A DNA stretch of 64,000 nt. Source: Lineus longissimus. Taxonomy: Eukaryota; Nemertea; Pilidiophora; Heteronemertea; Lineidae. Below, piece by piece: positions 61,401 to 64,000 of this stretch. The stretch covers positions 6,629,431 to 6,693,430 of the forward strand of contig NC_088322.1 of NCBI RefSeq assembly GCF_910592395.1, in the 5' to 3' direction. Both the position numbers and the translations under genes were made by a program. Position 1 is the first letter of the stretch. Every line of letters starts with the position of its first letter. Under the pieces are notes generated by a model. It had not been told where the DNA came from. It saw only the letters and a program-made list of their open reading frames with translations, and ran no database searches.

Positions 61401-63733
61401 GGGTGCGCTGTTGCACTCATCGTAATCCGTGTCGCATGTATCGCCGGTCCAACCTGGGAGGCAGTTGCAGCTGTATTCGTTCAGGAAACCAATGGTTGCA
61501 CGCTTGGTGGCCGTGCAGTCGACGTCGTCTGTTTGGCCTTGAATTGGAATTTTTCTTACAGTAAGTGGATACGAACTGATGTAACCTGCTCAATCTGCAC
61601 TACACTGATAGAGCATTTTCTGACCTGCACCCATTTACATACCTGGGTGGAGTAAGGCTAAACATACATGCCCAGCTGAGAGTGACACTGATAGTGGGGA
61701 TTAAACCTGTGACTGCTAGTCAGAGACCTAAGCCACTACACCTCTGTGGCTCTTTGGCAACATTGGTCATCACTGCCACTTTTGATAAAATCAAATCGAT
61801 TGACAATTATTGCACGCTGCAGTGATGACAGATGCGTCACCACACCATTTATGACTCCTGTACACTGGTAATTTTTGTTACATGTGACACTGTCTGCAAT
61901 AAAAGTTGCTTTTTGCAATGCCCCTCAGTTGAGCGATGCTTACCCACACATGTACTGTTGGATGTACACGGATTCTCCAGCACTGCTACAGTCACCTTAA
62001 AAACATCGGAGTATTTCCCACCCGAATCCTCAATGATAATGCTAAACCCATCCAGGCCGTAGAATTGACTGTCCGGAGTATAAACCAATGTGGTGAGTTT
62101 CCAAGAGTAGGCCGATGTAGCGTGATCGAGAGTGACGTCACATGGTAAGGCTTCGGCCTGGAAAGAATATGAGTGATTGAAATTTAAGAGGGACTGTCGG
62201 TAGGGGCTCGTGGTTTGGACTGGGTGTGGTTTATCTAATACACTATCAGACGTTCCTCATTGTTATTCAGTTGGCTATGCCATTGGGGCAGCGGGGCTAC
62301 AAAATGTCTTTCGAGCAGTGGTAGCGCAGTGGAAGAGAGTCGGCTTTATGATCAGGAGGTCATGGGTTTGACTCCCGGCCGAGTCACTGCTTTAGTTTCA
62401 CTACTGGTCGAGTTCAAGTTCTGGTTGCTCCTTGAAACCCGAGATTGATTTCTGTAGAGACCGGGGTAATTGATATCCCAAAAGCGCTTTGATCAGGCGA
62501 ACATGGAAAAGCGCTAAGAACTCAATATTATTAATATTAATTTTATCATGCGACAGCGTCATTCACAGCAATGCCGCAACACCATGCCTCATGCATGAGA
62601 GCAACATCATGACCATGTCAGACCGAAATATTGGTCCATCATAGTCAAGTGGTTACCTTGGAGAAAAACATTCATCGTACAAGAGTTAAAAGTGCCGATG
62701 TGGTAGAGGTGTTGTAGCGATGTGTCTGCAAATAACATTTTAAACAAATCTCATTTCGATTTGTACTCAATACTTACAATTTCATTCCCATCACAAGCGC
62801 TTGGCAGATTGGGCGTGTTGGTTGATCCGGCCGTGAGGAGGACGGAGCCGTGCGAGGGAGATAAGATGCTGATGCTCAGCGTGTCGTTTGAGTCCGCGTC
62901 GTATGCACCAACCTTTCCAATCCAGGGCGTGTAGGCAACATTCTCAGGCGTATTCTGTTCTACGTTGATCTGAAAATGACAATGAATGGTTTTCACATGC
63001 CGGTATTTCAAACGTTATTTTACAGACTGTTAAAGGCGATTTTTGACAGGAGCTAGAGGATCGGTAGTCTTTGAGTGACAGTGTGCACAGTTAGGGGACT
63101 GGGTTGTTTTTGATTCAGTATCAATGATATTCCTTATACAAGGGGAATAGTTTCAATGAACTATGAGATAGAAGAGACCTCTATCGGCAACGTTGTGTAA
63201 CTTAATCTGACCTACCAGGCCCCTGCCTATAGTCTCCCATAAAGACAATTGGAAGAAGACAAAACCAGCTTTAAAAGGGAATCTGCATTTTTTACCGGCA
63301 GCACTGTAGGTCGTTTTTACCTGGAAGAAACCCTAGGCTAAATGAGGTGTACTTTTAAAAAACTTTTAGCAAAGGGGCCACATTTCCTTATAATGAATAA
63401 CACGTACAGTTATCGTCTTATAACTTGCAGACGTCGGGAACAAATCATGTCCAAAATGTGCCACAAACATCTGCGGATTGTCTTTTGTCGACGTGACCAG
63501 GATCGTGAGATTGGCATACGTGTACAGCGCGGTGACATCATCCGTTCTGTCCTCGTACACCTCGATGGCGACCATATCCATGCCGTAACAGTCGAGACAG
63601 GGACGGTACGTAAAGAAACCGGTGCTGGATAATGTCGCGGTACCGGTGGAGGTCCACGCTTGGGTTGAGTCAAGGGACCACAGCAGGCTGTCGCCATCAG
63701 GGTCCACGGCACTAAGCTGGTACGAGAGTGTTC
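58455..63733 (-). CDS. Type I membrane protein with cadherin-like and EGF-like modules (3' eight exons)
   Basis: Exons in transcript order: 63733-63408, 62969-62778, 62157-61944, 61537-61222, 60850-60736, 59790-59610, 59124-59030, 58670-58455 (TAA). All phases agree. The first three encode extracellular beta-sandwich repeats of the cadherin-like/tandem-repeat type (SAVDPDGDSLLWSLDS, KVGAYDADSNDTLSISI, YTPDSQFYGLDGFSIIIEDS). Exon 4 encodes two EGF-like modules (CNCLPGWTGDTC and DYDECNSAPC...YECGCP) and a membrane span (MTVGIIAIAFVLVATLIAF) followed by HKRSK. The last four exons make a cytoplasmic tail of about 200 residues, rich in Lys, Thr and Pro (NPNKAYYN, IRRPESVDFDVKTPEPPP). A cell-adhesion or receptor role at the plasma membrane is inferred. 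More extracellular repeats and the signal peptide must lie to the right of the window. I cannot name the orthologue. Confidence 0.88.
59390..59587. mobile_element. MITE in an intron of the membrane-protein gene
   Basis: The inverted ends share a GACTATAGG core: AAAGGGGGACTATAGG on the left, GCCTATAGTCTCCCTT on the right. Part of the interior (GAGATAGAAGAGACC.CTATCGGCAAC) matches 63105-63238 in the same orientation, so that intron holds a related, more diverged copy. Confidence 0.6.
60487..60722 (-). repeat. Dispersed repeat, inverse of 32818-33008
   Basis: Lies in the intron between the membrane exon and the first cytoplasmic exon. It matches the repeat carried inside the Mutator-like element, in inverse orientation. 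Confidence 0.8.
62310..62546 (+). mobile_element. tRNA-derived SINE with L2-type tail
   Basis: Pol III A box TAGCGCAGTGG (62322-62332) and B box-like GGTTTGACTCC. It ends with AAAAGCGCTTTGATCAGGCG, GGAAAAGCGCTAAGAACTC and a TATTATTAATATTAAT tail, the arrangement of many animal SINEs mobilised by L2/CR1-type LINEs. It lies antisense in an intron of the membrane-protein gene. Confidence 0.8.
63105..63238 (+). repeat. Dispersed repeat related to the MITE at 59390-59587
   Basis: Shares GAGATAGAAGAGACC.CTATCGGCAAC and GCCTATAGTCTCCC. The left end is too diverged to place. Confidence 0.65.
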
Positions 63734-64000
63734 CTGTGGTATATAATCAGAAAGTTATCAATTGTAGGCATTATTTGTTAACATGAGGAAACATTTAAGA
63801 AAAGGCCTCACTTTGTGAACTTTTTTGCACTTGATCGGGAGTGCCCTACCAGGTAGCGATAAGCTCTCGTGATGACAAACTACTCCCAGTCAGTCCGATG
63901 CTTGAATGTTTGAGGTTTTGGGGTAAAATGTTACGATGATTTGTATGTTCTCATTACAAACTGTGAGATGAGAAACACGTTTTCATATTTCATGATCTAC
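63734..64000. other. Intron of the membrane-protein gene
   Basis: Sequence upstream (on the minus strand) of the acceptor at 63734-63736. No further exon was recognised before the window ends. Confidence 0.5.

Noticed and set aside
62312-62385. Possible tRNA gene
   Set aside because: Same reasoning; the downstream GCGCTTTGA and GGAAAAGCGCT motifs and A/T tail mark a SINE.

Overview
This window is eukaryotic and almost certainly from an invertebrate animal. Its genes are split by GT-AG introns (and one or two GC-AG introns), intergenic space is large, and mobile elements make up much of the sequence. An intron-rich GH9 cellulase, a cell-surface gene with cadherin-like and EGF modules, L2/CR1-like LINEs, tRNA-headed SINEs and a DIRS-type retroelement fit a marine invertebrate, for example a mollusc, brachiopod or another lophotrochozoan, or an invertebrate deuterostome. 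I cannot name the species from sequence alone.

Host genes, left to right. (1) 389-8599 (+): the 3' eleven exons of a GH9 endo-beta-1,4-glucanase, preceded by a probable CBM2-like module; upstream exons lie outside the window. (2) 10116-16315 (-): at least seven exons of an unrecognised coiled-coil protein. (3) 37562-38758 (+) and (4) 50524-52950 (+): two intronless coiled-coil genes that look like paralogues. (5) 58455-63733 (-): the last eight exons of a type I membrane protein with cadherin-like repeats, two EGF-like modules, one membrane span and a cytoplasmic tail; its 5' part lies to the right of the window. In genes 1, 2 and 5 the splice phases agree across every junction listed, apart from one ambiguous junction in gene 2.

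The rest is mostly a graveyard of transposable elements. 16973-21706 (-) is a tyrosine-recombinase-type (DIRS/Ngaro/PAT-like) retrotransposon with gag, RT-RNase H and diagnostic split direct repeats, but no recombinase gene. 24776-28932 holds two LINE remnants in opposite orientation around a pogo/Tigger-like transposase gene. 32398-33450 is a Mutator-like element with a perfect 9-bp target duplication. 34005-35225 is a composite inverted array. 35575-36540 and 54600-57663 are LINE copies. 39097-40136 and 42541-45897 are two cut-and-paste elements, both starting TAY and flanked by perfect 6-bp target duplications; the second carries an integrase-core transposase with one in-frame stop. Smaller MITEs and foldback elements sit in introns and spacers.

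The recurring theme, and the most interesting signal, is that several unrelated DNA elements have ends built from short iterated, often palindromic units (21-22 bp CGATCG iterons, AAAACC/GGTTTT quasi-palindromes, CACGTGA units, ATCCGGAT units). I see no operons, CRISPR arrays or other prokaryotic systems.
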